Origin: Anaerolinea thermolimosa
GTDB lineage: Bacteria; Chloroflexota; Anaerolineae; Anaerolineales; Anaerolineaceae
Assembly: GCF_001050195.2 (NCBI RefSeq)
Contig: NZ_DF967965.1
Span: forward strand, 2,793,927-2,841,575
Direction of reading: 5' to 3'
Length of the DNA stretch: 47,649 nucleotides
The notes below the pieces were generated by a model. That model saw only the letters and a program-made list of their open reading frames with translations. It did not search any database and had not been told where the DNA came from. Positions 8,538 to 18,156 of the stretch are shown here, one piece after another. Positions within the stretch are counted from its first letter, which is position 1. Each line of letters starts with the position of its first letter. A program made the position numbers and the translations under genes.

Positions 8538-9188
8538 TTACCGCCGGGTATTCCTTTGCTGGATCATGGTCAGAGCAAGGTTAATCAGGTACGTAATCAT
8601 CAGAAGCAAAGCGCTGAGCGCGAAGGCCTTGCCGAATTCCCCTTTGGAGGTTTCAAGCACAATCGCCGTAGTGAGCACCCGAGTTTGTCCACGGATGTTC
8701 CCTCCCACCATCATAGAAGCACCTACCTCAGAAATCACCGATCCAAATCCTGCCATCAAAGCCGCCAGAAGCGGTAGACGCGCCTCGCGCCATAAAAGCC
8801 AGATCATTTGCCACCTGGAAGCTCCCAACCCTAGAATCTGCCATTGTAACCTGGAGTCCAAAGCACCCAGTGCAGCAGCCGTCAAACCTGTGACTACAGG
8901 AAAAGCAATGAGAAACTGCGCCAGAATAATTGCCACTGGCGTATAAATCAGTTGAAACTTTCCCAAGGGTCCATTTCGCCACAACAAAACCGCAATCAAC
9001 AATCCCACCACCACCGGTGGAAGCGCCATTCCCGTGTTAATCAGACTTAGCAAAAAAGACCGTCCACGAAAACGGCCCAATCCCAACCAGGTGCCCAGAG
9101 GCAGGCCAGCCAGCAGGCTGAGAAGGGTTGCACAAACTGAAATCTGTAAGGAAAGCGCTGTAATCTGAAATATCTCTGACATCGTCAC
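8538..9188 (-). CDS. tupB: Tungstate ABC transporter permease
   Basis: A 216-residue inner-membrane permease with about five to six hydrophobic helices. The cytoplasmic coupling loop is LGALDSRLQWQILGLGASRWQMIW, an EAA-like segment typical of Mod/Tup/Cys permeases (shown here in part: LGLGASRWQ). It sits between tupA (12 nt upstream) and tupC, on the same strand. The partner binding protein carries the tungstate-type TTTST motif, which decides the substrate call. Confidence 0.87.
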   Translation of the reverse strand: MTMSEIFQITALSLQISVCATLLSLLAGLPLGTWLGLGRFRGRSFLLSLINTGMALPPVVVGLLIAVLLWRNGPLGKFQLIYTPVAIILAQFLIAFPVVTGLTAAALGALDSRLQWQILGLGASRWQMIWLLWREARLPLLAALMAGFGSVISEVGASMMVGGNIRGQTRVLTTAIVLETSKGEFGKAFALSALLLMITYLINLALTMIQQRNTRR

Positions 9189-9200
9189 CCAGTTCTATTG

Positions 9201-10133
9201 CTAAGGTAACCCAAACTCTGCCTCATTCTTCCCGGCATCGGGTATAAACAGCGGCTCGCCGAATTGCTCTACCCCAAAAGAACCAATGATAGCCTGTGTG
9301 GATGGACGAGTAAGATAGTTAAGAAAAGCCAGCGCCCCAGTGTAATTAACCATCGGCCATCTCTGGGGATTCACAGTAATGACATGATACACATTAAGCA
9401 GCGTTGGGTCATTCTCGAACAAGATCTTCAGAGAAAGATTCCCACGATATGCCAGATAAGTCCCCCGGTCACAGAGGGTATAAGCCAGCTTTTGTTCCGC
9501 AATCATCAGGGTGGCACCCATGCCTTGCCCACTTTCTAAATACCAGGGCTGGTTCCTGGGGTCAATTCCAGCCTGCTTCCAAAGCTGAAGCTCCCTGGCA
9601 TATGTGCCCGATCCATCCCCTCGAGAGAGAAAGACGGCCCCCGCATGGGCAATAGCCTGAAATGCCCCTGCGGCATCCTGAGCGTATTGTATCCCTGCGG
9701 GATCGTTCTCCGGCCCAAGCAGGACAAAGTCGTTATGCATCACAAACGCCCGATCCTTACCATAACCTTCTCGCATAAAATCCAGTTCCGAATCTGGCGC
9801 GTGAACGAGTAAAACATCGGCGTTCCCTTCCATTCCCATTCTTAAAGCCTGACCCGTGCCAACAGCCACTGTCTTTACCAGATAACCGGTTTCTTCTTGA
9901 AAAATGGGAAGGAGTACATCCAGCAAGCCAGAATCCTGAGTACTGGTGGTAGTCGCCAGAATCAAAACCGAACCACTGTGAACTGTCGAAGTCGGTACAG
10001 AAAGAGAAAAAGGCTTCAGATTTTTCTCTGCATGGGGCAAAGGGTCACAGGCAATAAGAAACAGACCGAATAAACCCAGCAACAGGCAACGCCTCATGGA
10101 TTCTTTGATCATATAACCGGCCTTGGGACTCAT
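9201..10133 (-). CDS. tupA: Tungstate-binding lipoprotein
   Basis: Extracytoplasmic binding protein for tungstate, anchored by lipid. The signal peptide ends in the lipobox LIAC with Cys at residue 29. The mature part starts its domain with LILATTTSTQDSGLLD; the TTTS motif binds the oxyanion in TupA proteins. Further conserved pieces are GTGQALRMGMEGNADVLLVH and SRGDGSGTYARE. Three starts are possible: ATG 10133 (chosen because a -10 box ends 8 nt upstream, i.e. a near-leaderless start), ATG 10112 and ATG 10097. Tungsten supply fits an anaerobe using aldehyde:ferredoxin oxidoreductases or similar enzymes, none of which is in this window. Confidence 0.92.
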   Translation of the reverse strand: MSPKAGYMIKESMRRCLLLGLFGLFLIACDPLPHAEKNLKPFSLSVPTSTVHSGSVLILATTTSTQDSGLLDVLLPIFQEETGYLVKTVAVGTGQALRMGMEGNADVLLVHAPDSELDFMREGYGKDRAFVMHNDFVLLGPENDPAGIQYAQDAAGAFQAIAHAGAVFLSRGDGSGTYARELQLWKQAGIDPRNQPWYLESGQGMGATLMIAEQKLAYTLCDRGTYLAYRGNLSLKILFENDPTLLNVYHVITVNPQRWPMVNYTGALAFLNYLTRPSTQAIIGSFGVEQFGEPLFIPDAGKNEAEFGLP

Positions 10134-10141
10134 CCAGAGTT

Positions 10142-10170
10142 AGTTTATAATCGCTCAACAGGGTTGTCAA
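10142..10170 (-). promoter_or_regulatory. Promoter of tupABC
   Basis: In minus sense a perfect TTGACA (10170-10165), a 17-nt spacer and TAAACT (10147-10142). The -10 ends 8 nt before the ATG at 10133, so the transcript would have almost no leader. Confidence 0.7.
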
Positions 10171-10203
10171 CCTGGAATCAACGGGAACTCACCCCATTTT
10201 TAG

Positions 10204-10232
10204 TTGACTTTTTCATATCCTTGGTGTAAGAT
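10204..10232 (+). promoter_or_regulatory. Promoter of the first oligopeptide/oligosaccharide ABC operon
   Basis: TTGACT (10204-10209), a 17-nt spacer and TAAGAT (10227-10232). It is divergent from the tup promoter. The predicted transcript carries a leader of about 440 nt before the ATG at 10684, much longer than others in this window. Confidence 0.65.
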
Positions 10233-10289
10233 AATTTCAGCGGGCTGGTGAACCTTAACAAGGTGGGTAAACAGGCTTCATCCAGGATT

Positions 10290-10384
10290 ACTCTGGTCAG
10301 AATTTCGAGAAATCTAACCGGAGCGATGGACAAAGCGTATCCACCAGAGTCTTTCTTCGGTTAGTTCGCCAGCCAGACTTTTTT
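10290..10384 (+). promoter_or_regulatory. Possible structured regulatory leader RNA
   Basis: Several pairings compete. ACTCTGGT (10290-10297) pairs perfectly with ACCAGAGT (10343-10350). CTAACCG (10314-10320) pairs with CGGTTAG (10358-10364), interleaved with the first. AGTCT (10348-10352) pairs with AGACT (10375-10379), which is followed by TTTTTT and resembles a weak terminator whose 5' arm overlaps the first helix. This is the logic of a terminator/antiterminator or pseudoknot. It matches no riboswitch class I recognise. Confidence 0.35.
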
Positions 10385-10530
10385 CAGGGTTTTCCATTTT
10401 CAGCATGAGCCATGGTGTATGATCCGCACCACTCATCAACCGCCTGGAGAGGATCAATACAGAAAGCCAACGAGCCCATCTGGAAAACAACAGGATGTAC
10501 CAAAACCTCTGGCATGCCCAAAACAGAGTG

Positions 10531-10578
10531 AGAGCAAACCGGCTCCGCCTCATTTCGGCCCGGGGTGCTCTTATTTTT
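10531..10578 (+). terminator. Terminator-like hairpin inside the leader
   Basis: AGAGCA (10531-10536) pairs with TGCTCT (10566-10571). Inside it GGC (10541-10543) pairs with GCC (10558-10560). TTATTTTT follows (10571-10578). It lies 106 nt before the binding-protein start, so it could end short leader transcripts. Between it and the gene there is only an AAAGGAGGTGG with no start codon at a usable distance. Confidence 0.5.
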
Positions 10579-10683
10579 CTGTGGGGTCTGATATAAGTTG
10601 TGAAAGGAGGTGGTCAACCGGTTCTATTCCCCCTGTCGTTTTAACCTGTCTTTCTGTCGAAATTCGAAAAGGAGAAAGAAGAA

Positions 10684-12606
10684 ATGAAACGTTTGAGTCT
10701 GATTTTTTCAGCCTTGCTCGTGTTAAGCATGGTGCTTTCAGCATGCGCTCCGGCAACGCCCACACCGGCGGCAGAAGTGCCCACGGAAGCACCCACCAAA
10801 GCGGCACCCACGGAAGCCCCCACCGAGGCTCCAACAGCCGCTCCCACCGAAGCTCCCGCTGAAGCGGCTCCGGCTACAGCCGCATCCCTACCGCGCAAAG
10901 AAACCCTGTACTTCAACGGGCAGCAATGGGGCCCGGTCGTTTGCTGGAACCCTTATTCCTCAAACTGCAACAACGCTATGGCGATTGCCCAGCAAGACAA
11001 CGCGCGCGTCACCATGTTTGAAACACCATACCTGTACAACATGCTTGACGGCAAGCAGTATCCTTTGCTGGCCGATGGCCCCTGGACGTGGAATGAAGAC
11101 CGCACCGCGATCACCTTCAAGATTAAGAAGGCCGCTCATTGGAGTGACGGAACACCGGTGACCGCTGAGGATGTAGCCTACACCTGGGCCGCGCACGTTA
11201 AATACAATACGGCAACAGGCGCCGCCAATAAAGATTACATCGATACCATCGAAGCGGTTGATCCGCAGACCGTGGTCATCAAGGCCAAACTGGGCCCCGA
11301 TGGCAAAGCCATCAACCCTCTGATCGTGGCCGCCTATGTGAGCAGCAACTACGTCCTCCAGAAAGCCTGGACGCAGAAGCTGGAAGAGCGCTCCGGTGGT
11401 GACCCGGCCAAATTCATGGCCGATACCGCGGAAGACGTGGTTTACTCCGGCCCCTATCATAAATATTTTGCCGATGACACCAAGGTTGTCCTCGTCCGCG
11501 ACGATAACTACTGGGGCCAGGATCCTTCCATGTGGGGCAAGCTCCCCGTCCCGAAGTACCTCGCGCACGTCATCTATAAAGACAACGCCGCTGGTACTAC
11601 CGCTCTGAAGGCTGGTGAGGTGGATGTTAGCCAGCAGTTCAACGCCAACGTTCAGGATCTGTGGCTCAAAGACGGATTACCCATTTCCACCTATCTCCCC
11701 GATCCTCCGTACAACATTGGCGCAAGCCTCCCGACGGCTTTCTTCAACCTTGCCTCCTACGGCCTGGATCAGCTCGCTGTTCGTAAAGCGATTGCCATCG
11801 CGGTGGATTATGACACCATCATCGCCAACGCCATGACCAACCAGTCGGCTACTTTCACCCAGGTCCCGCGGTCTCTCATGAACCCGACCCCCGGTGAACA
11901 GGCCCTCTACGACCATGACGCCGTCAAAGACCTGCAGTGGACGGGCAACGATGTCGAAGGCGCCAAGAAACTGCTGGATGAGGCCGGAATCGTCGACAAA
12001 GATGGCGATGGGTGGCGCGAATACAACGGCAAGAACCTGCACTATGTCGCCACCTGCCCCAATGGCTGGTCCGACTGGCAGGCCGCCATCGAAGTAGTTG
12101 CCGCGGCTGGCAAGAAGATCGGCATCGACATCACCACCAACTACCCCGAATGGTCCGTTTACCAGACGGTGGTCACCAACTGGCCTCTCCCCGAAACCGG
12201 CTATGACATCTTCATGATGTGGAGTGACGGCGCTGGCCCCACTCAGCCCTGGGGACGCATCCGCCATCTGATGAGCTCTGAATTTGCTCAGACCACCAAC
12301 AACTGGAATGGTAACTGGGGCGGCTACAAGAACCCCGCAGCCGATGCTCTGATCCAGAAGATCCCCACGCTGACCGATCCGAATGAGATTAAGGCAGCTT
12401 ACACTGAACTGGTCAAGATCTACCTGACCGACATTCCATCCTTCACGCTCATGTATCGGCCTCAATCGTTCCATACCGTGAACGAGAGCGTCTGGACGAA
12501 CTTCCCGCACCAGGGTGACGGCACCAACCCGCCCGTTCCTCCGCTGGACCTGACCGATGGTTGGAGCATTGCCGGGCTTTACAACCTGAAGCTGGTCAAC
12601 CCATAA
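10684..12606 (+). CDS. ABC transporter substrate-binding lipoprotein, family 5
   Basis: A 640-residue SBP_bac_5 lipoprotein: signal peptide with lipobox LSAC (Cys 21), then a PTEAPT repeat linker to about residue 65. The domain follows in the usual order: [17 protein letters not shown], then [50 protein letters not shown] and a C-terminal lobe. Family 5 proteins bind oligopeptides, nickel or, in several thermophiles, cello- and beta-gluco-oligosaccharides. The start has AAAAGGAG 9 nt upstream. It is the first gene of a complete five-gene transport operon. Oligosaccharide uptake is plausible given the cellobiose phosphorylase 5 kb away, but the ligand cannot be read from the sequence. Confidence 0.92.
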   Translation: MKRLSLIFSALLVLSMVLSACAPATPTPAAEVPTEAPTKAAPTEAPTEAPTAAPTEAPAEAAPATAASLPRKETLYFNGQQWGPVVCWNPYSSNCNNAMAIAQQDNARVTMFETPYLYNMLDGKQYPLLADGPWTWNEDRTAITFKIKKAAHWSDGTPVTAEDVAYTWAAHVKYNTATGAANKDYIDTIEAVDPQTVVIKAKLGPDGKAINPLIVAAYVSSNYVLQKAWTQKLEERSGGDPAKFMADTAEDVVYSGPYHKYFADDTKVVLVRDDNYWGQDPSMWGKLPVPKYLAHVIYKDNAAGTTALKAGEVDVSQQFNANVQDLWLKDGLPISTYLPDPPYNIGASLPTAFFNLASYGLDQLAVRKAIAIAVDYDTIIANAMTNQSATFTQVPRSLMNPTPGEQALYDHDAVKDLQWTGNDVEGAKKLLDEAGIVDKDGDGWREYNGKNLHYVATCPNGWSDWQAAIEVVAAAGKKIGIDITTNYPEWSVYQTVVTNWPLPETGYDIFMMWSDGAGPTQPWGRIRHLMSSEFAQTTNNWNGNWGGYKNPAADALIQKIPTLTDPNEIKAAYTELVKIYLTDIPSFTLMYRPQSFHTVNESVWTNFPHQGDGTNPPVPPLDLTDGWSIAGLYNLKLVNP

Positions 12607-12628
12607 CCATGAAGTAGTCTCTGTAATA

Positions 12629-12665
12629 AACAGCCATGTTCTGCCAAAAGCAGAACATGGCTGTT
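12629..12665 (+). terminator. Strong intercistronic hairpin between binding protein and permease
   Basis: Perfect 16-bp stem AACAGCCATGTTCTGC (12629-12644) / GCAGAACATGGCTGTT (12650-12665) with a 5-nt loop and no T-tract. A second AT-rich hairpin, TACCTTAT/ATAAGGTA (12665-12686), follows and abuts the next ribosome site. Such elements usually let the binding protein exceed the permeases by protecting the upstream mRNA or ending part of the transcripts. Confidence 0.65.
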
Positions 12666-12699
12666 ACCTTATAATATAATAAGGTAAAAAGGAGGCGCT

Positions 12700-13707
12700 G
12701 TGTCAAAAGGATATTTTAGGTACTTCCTGAATAAGCTTGTATGGTTGTTCATCACGGCTGTTTTTGCCTTCGTGTTGAATTTTATCCTGCCGCGCCTGAT
12801 GCCAGGAGACCCTGTGGCGGCCATCACGGCAAGAATTGCTCAGGGCATGTCCAATTCGACCGGGATGAAAGAAGTTTACGAACAATACGCCACACTTTTT
12901 GGAACCAACAGACCCCTTCTTGAGCAGTTTTTCCTCTACGTCCGTAATGTGTTACAGGGCAACTTCGGCAGTTCTTTCAGCCAGTATCCCAGACCCGTTG
13001 CAGATATCCTCAAATCTTCCATCCTCTGGACAATTGGCCTCCAATTCCCGGCCATCATCGTCGGCTGGCTGATCGGTAACACCCTTGGGGCGCTGGCGGC
13101 CTACCTGAAAAAAGGTTTTGACAAAGTCCTGATGCCGATAAGCATTTTCATCAGCAATTTCCCGGCCTTTGGCATGGCGATCATTTTAATGGTGATCTTC
13201 GCAGTCGACCTTAAATGGTTCCCCACCTCTGGCGGATACGGCTTCGACATGATTCCCAACTTTAGCTGGGATTTCATCGTATCCGTCATCCATCATTACC
13301 AGCTTCCGTTCTGGTCTATTGTGCTCATCGCCATTGGCGGTCAGGCTATTGGGATGCGCTCTATGTCCATCTACGAATTAAACGCCGATTATGTGAAATA
13401 CAGCCGCTTCCTGGGAATCAAGGACAGCACCATCGTCAGGTACGTTTTCCGCAATGCCATGCTCCCCCAGATCACCGGCCTGGCGCTCTCCATCGGGACA
13501 ATGGTCGGCGGCGCGCTGGTGGCTGAAATTGTGTTCAGTTATCCGGGTCTCGGGTATACGCTCTTGAATGGTGTCATGGGGCAGGATTATCCGTTGATTT
13601 CAGCCGTCACGCTGATTATCACCATCATGGTATTGCTTGCCAATTTCCTGATCGAAATTGCCTATGGTCTCATCGACCCGCGTATTAAAGCGGCCCAGTC
13701 AGAGTAA
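12700..13707 (+). CDS. ABC transporter permease, DppB/OppB type
   Basis: A 335-residue integral membrane permease of the family 5 importer. TM1 is at about residues 10-30 ([19 protein letters not shown]), followed by RLMPGDP, the hallmark of DppB-type permeases. The cytoplasmic coupling loop reads [26 protein letters not shown] (in part [12 protein letters not shown]), and the C-terminus is [11 protein letters not shown]. The start is GTG at 12700 with AAAGGAGG ending 4 nt before it. It is second in the operon and separated from the binding-protein gene by paired hairpins. Confidence 0.93.
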   Translation: MSKGYFRYFLNKLVWLFITAVFAFVLNFILPRLMPGDPVAAITARIAQGMSNSTGMKEVYEQYATLFGTNRPLLEQFFLYVRNVLQGNFGSSFSQYPRPVADILKSSILWTIGLQFPAIIVGWLIGNTLGALAAYLKKGFDKVLMPISIFISNFPAFGMAIILMVIFAVDLKWFPTSGGYGFDMIPNFSWDFIVSVIHHYQLPFWSIVLIAIGGQAIGMRSMSIYELNADYVKYSRFLGIKDSTIVRYVFRNAMLPQITGLALSIGTMVGGALVAEIVFSYPGLGYTLLNGVMGQDYPLISAVTLIITIMVLLANFLIEIAYGLIDPRIKAAQSE

Positions 13708-13721
13708 GGAAAGATCTAGCC

Positions 13722-14972
13722 ATGAAACATACTCTTCAACAGATTTTCCGCTCCGGCAAATTCGTCACGGGTTTTTCCATTTTTACGGCCCTGCTGCTCA
13801 TCGTGATCTTCTACCCCCTCATCGTCAGAGATGATCCACTGGCCAACATCGGCCAGGGAACGTTCTTCCCCCCTGGCGTGTACGTCAATGTGTATGACAG
13901 TATCAATGCACCACCTTATATTCTCAACCTGAGCGATGCTGCCGCTAAACGGGTCGCCAGCAAACTGGGCAACCAGGAACGCAAAGATCTTAAAGAATGG
14001 CTCGTCGCCGCCGGGATTCCAGAAGATGAGATCGACATCACCGACACAGCAAAGCTCCTCGATTTGTGGGAAAAGAATTACGACCCCACCAAAAACATCC
14101 CTGGAATGACCCTCGCCCGGCAGAGGTATTTTCAAAGGCTTAACGCCTCACTCCAGGGCATTTTATCCGTCGAAGGAATTACCATTGCCAACCCGAATCC
14201 CCAAACCGGCGCCCTCGAAGCGGTGAAAACTGTTCAACAGGCCGATTATGTCAATATCAGTCAGGTACCCAATGTGCGGGTTCTGGCACTTGGAACCGAT
14301 AACTTCGGAAGAGACGTACTGACAGAGCTGGTAAAAGCCACCGGCGTATCTTTACAGATCGGCATCGTCGCTGGCATCATCGCCACCCTCATCGGCCTGA
14401 TCCTTGGGTTACTGGGAGGATACGTAGGGGGGACGGTAGATGACATTATCATGTTCATCACCAATCTCTTTATCGTGATCCCCTCTTTTGTGTTACTGAT
14501 CTTAATTTCCTTCAGTATCGGCCAGGAAAAACGCGGAGCCTTTACCATCGCAGTGGTTATTGGGTTCACCTCGTGGGTCTGGACGGCCAGAGCCGTACGC
14601 TCACAGGTGATCTCCCTGCGCGTCCGCGACCATGTCAACCTGTCCAAACTTTCAGGGCACTCCATTCCCCACATCATCATCAATGATATCCTCCCTTACA
14701 TTGCTTCCTACGTGGTGATGGCCTTAATCCTGCAAATTTCTTCGGGCATCCTGGCAGAAGCGGGCCTGTCCATCCTTGGGTTGGGTCCCCGAACCACCGA
14801 AGTACCAACCCTGGGTCTGATGATGAACTGGGCAATGATCTATCAGGCGCAGATTCTGGGTAAATGGTGGGCATACCTTCCGGTCCTGGTGACCATCGCA
14901 CTCATCACATTCTCCATGAACCTGATGAATACCGGTCTGGATCAGGTGTTCAATCCTGCACTGAGAGAGTAG
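13722..14972 (+). CDS. ABC transporter permease, DppC/OppC type, with large extracytoplasmic insert
   Basis: A 416-residue permease. After TM1 ([17 protein letters not shown], about 14-30) comes an extracytoplasmic stretch of roughly 150 residues, much longer than in ordinary DppC. The family motif then follows: [15 protein letters not shown], four or five more TM segments, the coupling loop ([13 protein letters not shown]) and AGLSILGLG near the C-terminus. The end reads [12 protein letters not shown]. The insert has no recognisable domain. It could contact the binding protein. The gene follows the DppB partner by 14 nt. Confidence 0.92.
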   Translation: MKHTLQQIFRSGKFVTGFSIFTALLLIVIFYPLIVRDDPLANIGQGTFFPPGVYVNVYDSINAPPYILNLSDAAAKRVASKLGNQERKDLKEWLVAAGIPEDEIDITDTAKLLDLWEKNYDPTKNIPGMTLARQRYFQRLNASLQGILSVEGITIANPNPQTGALEAVKTVQQADYVNISQVPNVRVLALGTDNFGRDVLTELVKATGVSLQIGIVAGIIATLIGLILGLLGGYVGGTVDDIIMFITNLFIVIPSFVLLILISFSIGQEKRGAFTIAVVIGFTSWVWTARAVRSQVISLRVRDHVNLSKLSGHSIPHIIINDILPYIASYVVMALILQISSGILAEAGLSILGLGPRTTEVPTLGLMMNWAMIYQAQILGKWWAYLPVLVTIALITFSMNLMNTGLDQVFNPALRE

Positions 14973-14981
14973 GTGACCGAC

Positions 14982-15989
14982 ATGGGAAAAATCATGCTTG
15001 AAGTGAACGAACTCACCACCAAATATATCACCCGGTTCGGGGAGAATGTGTATGCGGTGGATCATGTATCCTTAAAAGTTGAAGAGGGAAAGTCGCTGGG
15101 CATTGCTGGAGAATCGGGCTGCGGCAAGTCAACCCTGGCCCTCAGCCTGATGGGGTATTATTTTGCTCCTCTGCACTACACCAGCGGCGAGATCATTATC
15201 GACGGGCAAAAAATTACTGGAATGGACCCCGACGATATTCGGAGAAAAATCCTGGGGAAAGAGATTGCTTACATACCCCAGGCCGCAATGAATGCGCTCA
15301 ACCCCACCCTGAAGATCATTCACTTCATCGAGGATGTCATCCACGCTCACGATCCGAAGGCCACTAAAAAGGAAATTTACGAACTCGCCCGGGAACGCTT
15401 TGCGATCCTTGGCCTCCCTGAAGAAGTACTGCAGAAATACCCGGTTGAACTTTCGGGAGGGATGAAACAACGTACAGTCATTGCCACCTCGGTGATCCTG
15501 TCACCCAAAGTCCTTATCGCCGATGAGCCTTCCTCCGCATTGGATGTAACCTCGCAGAAGATGGTGATTAAAATGCTGAAGGACCTGATGGAAAAGGGCT
15601 TTGTGAAAGCCATGATTTTCATCACCCATGAACTTCCCCTGCTTTATAACGTCACGGATGACATCATGGTGATGTACGCGGGGCAAATTGTCGAGAAGGG
15701 CACTGCGAGAGAAGTGGTCTTTGATCCACTTCATCCTTACTCCAAAGGCCTCATGGGTGCCATCATTGTCCCCGAAAGCGGCGTCAGAAACGTAAAATTG
15801 ACCGCGATCCCGGGAACTCCCCCGAACCTGAAAAATCCACCCTCCGGTTGCCGGTTTGCCGATCGATGCAAATATGTTCAGCCAGAATGCAAAGTGCGCT
15901 CGATTGACTTCCGGGACGTTGGAAACGGGCGTGCTTACCGCTGTATCTTTTCAGAAGAACAACTGAGAAAGGCGTATCAAAATGGTTGA
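14982..15989 (+). CDS. ABC transporter ATP-binding protein, DppD/OppD type
   Basis: A 335-residue ATPase: Walker [11 protein letters not shown]-loop [11 protein letters not shown], signature [12 protein letters not shown], Walker [14 protein letters not shown], switch ITHELPL. The C-terminal oligopeptide/dipeptide ATPase region ([20 protein letters not shown]) has spaced cysteines that often bind an Fe-S cluster in this family. I chose ATG 14982, preceded by AGGTGA; a GTG at 14973 directly after the upstream stop is the alternative. It overlaps the next ATPase gene by 8 nt. Confidence 0.93.
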   Translation: MGKIMLEVNELTTKYITRFGENVYAVDHVSLKVEEGKSLGIAGESGCGKSTLALSLMGYYFAPLHYTSGEIIIDGQKITGMDPDDIRRKILGKEIAYIPQAAMNALNPTLKIIHFIEDVIHAHDPKATKKEIYELARERFAILGLPEEVLQKYPVELSGGMKQRTVIATSVILSPKVLIADEPSSALDVTSQKMVIKMLKDLMEKGFVKAMIFITHELPLLYNVTDDIMVMYAGQIVEKGTAREVVFDPLHPYSKGLMGAIIVPESGVRNVKLTAIPGTPPNLKNPPSGCRFADRCKYVQPECKVRSIDFRDVGNGRAYRCIFSEEQLRKAYQNG

Positions 15990-16809
15990 AGAAAATCAAG
16001 CCATTCTGAAAGGGGTGGGCCTCACCAAGGTTTTTGGCCTTGGCCACCGTAAAACGATAGCCGTAGATCACGTGGATGTGGAATTTCGGGAAGGCGAAGT
16101 CAGCTCCATTGTAGGTGAATCGGGCAGCGGAAAGACCACTTTAGCCAAAATGCTTCTGGGCCTGATCAATCCTACCGAAGGTGAGATCTATTTTCAGGGG
16201 AAAAGGCTGGACCTCCGCACTTATAAAAAGAAAAAGGAATACTGGACGAACATCCAGGCGATTTTCCAGGATCCTTATTCCTCGTATAACATTTTTAACA
16301 AGATCGACACCCTGCTTTTAGATTGTATCCGCATGCGCGGGGGGCACCGGTTACCTCACGCCAGAAAAGTGGAAATGATGACCGAGGCGTGTAGCTTTGT
16401 AAACCTGAAATACGAGGAACTGACCAATAAATATCCCTTTGAGCTTTCCGGCGGGCAAATGCAGCGGTTAATGATCGCCCGTATTTTCCTGTTAAAGCCC
16501 AAAATCCTCGTCGCAGACGAACCTACTTCCATGATTGATGCCTGTTCACGGGCCACCATCCTCGATATGCTCATGAAACTGCGGGATGAGGTTGGTATGA
16601 CAATCATCTTCATCACCCATGATATTGGGCTGGCCTATTACGTTTCGGACAGTGTCTACATCATGGCGCATGGAAAAATTGTGGAGAGCGGTTCGGCCGA
16701 CGACGTGATTCTACACCCCAAAGCAGAGTATACGCGCCGCCTGATCAATGACGTTCCAAAAATCCATGAGGCTTGGGATCTTTCCACGGTCGATTATTCC
16801 GAAATTTAA
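15982..16809 (+). CDS. ABC transporter ATP-binding protein, DppF/OppF type
   Basis: A 275-residue second ATPase of the importer: Walker [11 protein letters not shown]-loop [10 protein letters not shown], signature [13 protein letters not shown], Walker [13 protein letters not shown], switch ITHDIGLA. It is shorter than usual for DppF and lacks the C-terminal Cys-rich oligopeptide region that its partner has. The start overlaps the end of the DppD-type gene by 8 nt, indicating translational coupling. It is the last gene before a strong terminator. Confidence 0.93.
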   Translation: MVEENQAILKGVGLTKVFGLGHRKTIAVDHVDVEFREGEVSSIVGESGSGKTTLAKMLLGLINPTEGEIYFQGKRLDLRTYKKKKEYWTNIQAIFQDPYSSYNIFNKIDTLLLDCIRMRGGHRLPHARKVEMMTEACSFVNLKYEELTNKYPFELSGGQMQRLMIARIFLLKPKILVADEPTSMIDACSRATILDMLMKLRDEVGMTIIFITHDIGLAYYVSDSVYIMAHGKIVESGSADDVILHPKAEYTRRLINDVPKIHEAWDLSTVDYSEI

Positions 16810-16853
16810 GGCCGCAGACAGGCCACACTCCTTCTGCAACTTTAACGTCAAAC

Positions 16854-16900
16854 GCTCCCCTTTGGTTTTTTTTCGACCCAAAGGGGAGCATCTTTACCTT
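16854..16900 (+). terminator. Hairpin terminator of the first ABC operon
   Basis: Perfect 12-bp stem GCTCCCCTTTGG (16854-16865) / CCAAAGGGGAGC (16878-16889) with a T-rich loop. It is followed by ATCTTTACCTTT, a loose T-tract. The convergent regulator gene ends 16 nt further on. Confidence 0.75.
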
Positions 16901-16915
16901 TAGCCCTTCAAGGGG

Positions 16916-18049
16916 TTACTCCTCGTCGGGCAACAAGCCAAGCTTGCGAGCTTCTTCAAAACTGAGCACGTCTGAAGCCTGAGGGGGTGGAGGTTCAGGA
17001 ATCTCCTGTTTCCAGAAGGCCTCCACATCTTCCGCCTGGAAGGAAGTAGCGCCTTCCAGAAGTGCCTTGAGCTTCTCTACATCCTCGGAAGAGGGAATAT
17101 CTCCGGCTGTCGAAGGCGGGCTTTCCTCTTCCTCCACACGGGCCGGGAGGTCGCTTACCAGAGGATTCAGGTTCAACCCCATCTCGGTCAGAATACGCGC
17201 CGCTTCCTTCTGGGCCAGGCGAACCTCTTCAAACGCCAGCGCCAGTCGCACCGACCCCGGTCCTGAAGGAAGGTACAGCGCCAGCGCAAACCGCCCCACC
17301 GGCGCTACCACCAGGTCGCCTTCCGCTCCCCGCAATGCCTGCACAGCCTCTGGCAAAGTGCTCCCAAGCTGGCGAGACAGCTTATGAACAATGCTCAGCC
17401 CGGCCATCAAATCTCCTGCCAGACCTTCGATGCGCGCGGCGGCTTCACCGTTCCCAGCCTGCGCCGTGACATGCCCGACATCATCCAGCAGGAGCACCGC
17501 CATCGCTCCCAGCGATGCCCTTAACTGCGCCAGCATCTCACTGAGGGTTAAAGCCGCTGGCGGAGAAGGTATTTCCGTTGGAGCCGGAGGAATGGGAGAA
17601 GGTAATGGCGAGGCCTTCCCTTCCTCATCCCCATGTTCTCCCACCGGTGAAGATGCTTCAACGAGGGTGAAAGACTCGACCTCAAGAGCCTGCTGTACAG
17701 CGTCGAGGAATGCGGCGACGCTGAGGGGCTTTCCAAGGATGGCATACGCGCCCACTTCCCGGCTCTGTGCCTCAAGCGCCGCATCAATTTCCAGGCCGGT
17801 GATCATTAAAAACTTTATTCCCGGTTGCCGCGCGTGCACCCGTTTCACCAGTTCAAATCCCGACATACCCGGCAGGCGAATATCCACCACCATCAGATCC
17901 ACGCGATAGGCCGAAACTTCCACCATGGCTTCCTCTGCCGAGGGTACGTAGGTGACAGCCACCTGAGGGTAAGCGGTACGCAGGGCCTGTTGATACATCC
18001 GCCCGACATCCCGGGCGTCATCCACAATCAAGATGCGCTTCCCAGTCAT
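16916..18049 (-). CDS. Response regulator receiver fused to a Roadblock/LC7-like domain
   Basis: A 377-residue soluble protein. Residues 1-125 are a receiver domain with the complete active site: Asp10/Asp11, phospho-acceptor Asp56 in VVDIRLPG, Thr84 and Lys107 (GKPLS). A Pro/Ser-rich linker (about 135-165) leads to a segment LGAMAVLLLDDVGHVTAQAG with the look of a Roadblock/LC7 fold (about 170-290). A low-complexity acidic tail follows. There is no DNA-binding output domain. Roadblock proteins usually control small Ras-like GTPases (MglB/MglA type), but no GTPase or histidine kinase is adjacent. A TATAAT lies 6 nt before the ATG, so the transcript is probably leaderless. The Roadblock assignment is by pattern only. 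Confidence 0.8.
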   Translation of the reverse strand: MTGKRILIVDDARDVGRMYQQALRTAYPQVAVTYVPSAEEAMVEVSAYRVDLMVVDIRLPGMSGFELVKRVHARQPGIKFLMITGLEIDAALEAQSREVGAYAILGKPLSVAAFLDAVQQALEVESFTLVEASSPVGEHGDEEGKASPLPSPIPPAPTEIPSPPAALTLSEMLAQLRASLGAMAVLLLDDVGHVTAQAGNGEAAARIEGLAGDLMAGLSIVHKLSRQLGSTLPEAVQALRGAEGDLVVAPVGRFALALYLPSGPGSVRLALAFEEVRLAQKEAARILTEMGLNLNPLVSDLPARVEEEESPPSTAGDIPSSEDVEKLKALLEGATSFQAEDVEAFWKQEIPEPPPPQASDVLSFEEARKLGLLPDEE

Positions 18050-18055
18050 ACGCCC

Positions 18056-18061
18056 ATTATA
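18056..18061 (-). promoter_or_regulatory. -10 box giving a leaderless start for the receiver gene
   Basis: Minus-sense TATAAT ends 6 nt before the ATG at 18049, with no ribosome-binding sequence in the gap. It directly abuts the T-tract of the upstream operon's terminator. No good -35 is visible. Confidence 0.6.
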
Positions 18062-18064
18062 CGC

Positions 18065-18100
18065 AAAAAAAGAGAAACCGGGCCTCTCAACCTGGCCCGG
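18065..18100 (-). terminator. Intrinsic terminator of the second ABC operon
   Basis: Minus-sense stem CCGGGCC/GGCCCGG (18100-18094 with 18084-18078), 9-nt loop, followed after GTTTCTC by TTTTTTT (18071-18065). It ends the operon running from 25520 down to the small membrane protein. Confidence 0.8.
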
Positions 18101-18156
18101 CTTCCCGGTAAATATTTAACGGCGTGTTTCTGAGGATTGCTTCCGTTCAACCCGTT

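Noticed and set aside
9201-10133. Binding protein considered as phosphate or molybdate type
   Set aside because: The TTTST motif at the start of the mature domain and the short ATPase without a TOBE domain favour tungstate (Tup) over Mod or Pst.
10603-10620. AAAGGAGGTGGTCAACC resembles the reverse complement of a 16S rRNA 3' end
   Set aside because: Similarity stops after about 15 nt and the flanks do not match rRNA. It is an SD-like string with no start codon at a usable distance.
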